Assembly: GCA_903907935.1 (NCBI GenBank)
Contig: CAIVQA010000095.1
Coordinates: forward strand, 1 to 46,183
From: an uncultured Francisellaceae bacterium
GTDB lineage: Bacteria > Pseudomonadota > Gammaproteobacteria > UBA6186 > Azoamicaceae
DNA: 46,183 nt
Reading direction: 5' to 3'
This document shows positions 46,002-46,183 of this stretch, in pieces. Below the pieces are notes generated by a model. The model was given only the letters and a program-made list of their open reading frames with translations. It did no database searches and was not told the origin of the DNA. Positions within the stretch are counted from its first letter, which is position 1; every line of letters starts with the position of its first letter. Position numbers and translations under genes: made by a program.

Positions 46002-46183
46002 GAGTAACCGTTCACGTAATGCCGTCAACTTAAGACCATTTTTTCCCGACTTTGTCACTTGCACTAAAAAATCGTTGAAAACACTAGGCCTGTAATTACT
46101 CAAAATCTTAGTCGACAAACAAAATTATGCTATGTATCTGCAGGGGGTATTGGTAAAGTGCATATTTAGACTTTCGTAGATAA
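46002..46183. other. Window end, no supported gene
   Basis: TAACCGTTCACGTAAT at 46006-46021 resembles the end of element B. A short minus-strand open frame (KSGKNGLKLTALRERLLLWN) runs toward the MASE1 gene but has no recognised similarity and is probably chance or a fragment. Confidence 0.3.

Noticed and set aside
46002..46183. Minus-strand open frame at the window end
   Set aside because: No recognised domain, no start signal, and it overlaps the MASE1-like gene end.

Overview
The window looks like chromosome of an AT-rich, host-associated gammaproteobacterium, most plausibly a Legionellales-type (Legionella / Coxiella / Rickettsiella / Berkiella-like) intracellular bacterium. This rests on the gammaproteobacterial core blocks (rpsF-rpsR-rplI-dnaB; hup-tRNA-Val-tRNA-Asp-ppiD-fabV; mreBCD-yhdP; emrAB), on a sugar-phosphate (OPA family) transporter beside pgi, and on several eukaryote-like or effector-like proteins. 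The species cannot be named from the sequence alone, and no secretion-system gene lies in the window.

Layout. 1-2612 (+): a palindromic repeat, then a hydrolase and a membrane-anchored MurF-like ligase that overlap. 2614-9969 (-): two large effector-like genes, a glycosyltransferase-fold protein with a C-terminal helical repeat array and a putative OTU/papain-like cysteine peptidase, separated and flanked by palindromic elements. 10227-17290 (-): OPA transporter, pgi, pcnB, dnaB, then rplI-rpsR-rpsF with its own promoter; a palindromic element separates rplI from dnaB. 17465-19811 (+): L,D-transpeptidase, a small LRR protein and a secreted HEXXH protein. 19813-25417 (+): an accessory islet bounded by a 165-bp direct repeat of the 5' end of an SDR gene. 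It holds decayed toxin-antitoxin and helicase remnants, two Fic proteins (one fused to an AbiEi-like domain and preceded by four iterons at 31-bp spacing) and a DUF2157-like membrane protein. 25491-30117: tRNA-Asn, hup, tRNA-Val, tRNA-Asp, ppiD, fabV, csiV. 30088-30527 (-): a small ribbon-helix-helix gene pair. 30639-37098 (-): mreB-mreC-mreD-yhdP and a Cache/HAMP sensor without an output domain. 37285-41783 (-): an ABC exporter, an Rpn-family nuclease with two 5'-truncated copies of its tail, a GyrI-like protein and an LRR protein with an F-box-like C-terminus. 41890-46001 (+): emrA-emrB, a DOT1-like methyltransferase and a MASE1-like membrane protein.

How the genes work together. Core replication, translation, cell-shape and envelope genes are interleaved with accessory genes that look aimed at a host (LRR, F-box-like, DOT1-like, GT and cysteine-peptidase proteins) or at regulation and toxicity (Fic, RHH, Rpn). 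The accessory stretches carry most of the repeats. The most distinctive DNA-level feature is a palindromic element family ('element A': five whole copies and one half copy). Its terminal arms differ between copies, but in three copies they are (nearly) perfectly complementary within the copy. Every copy lies just upstream of a start codon.
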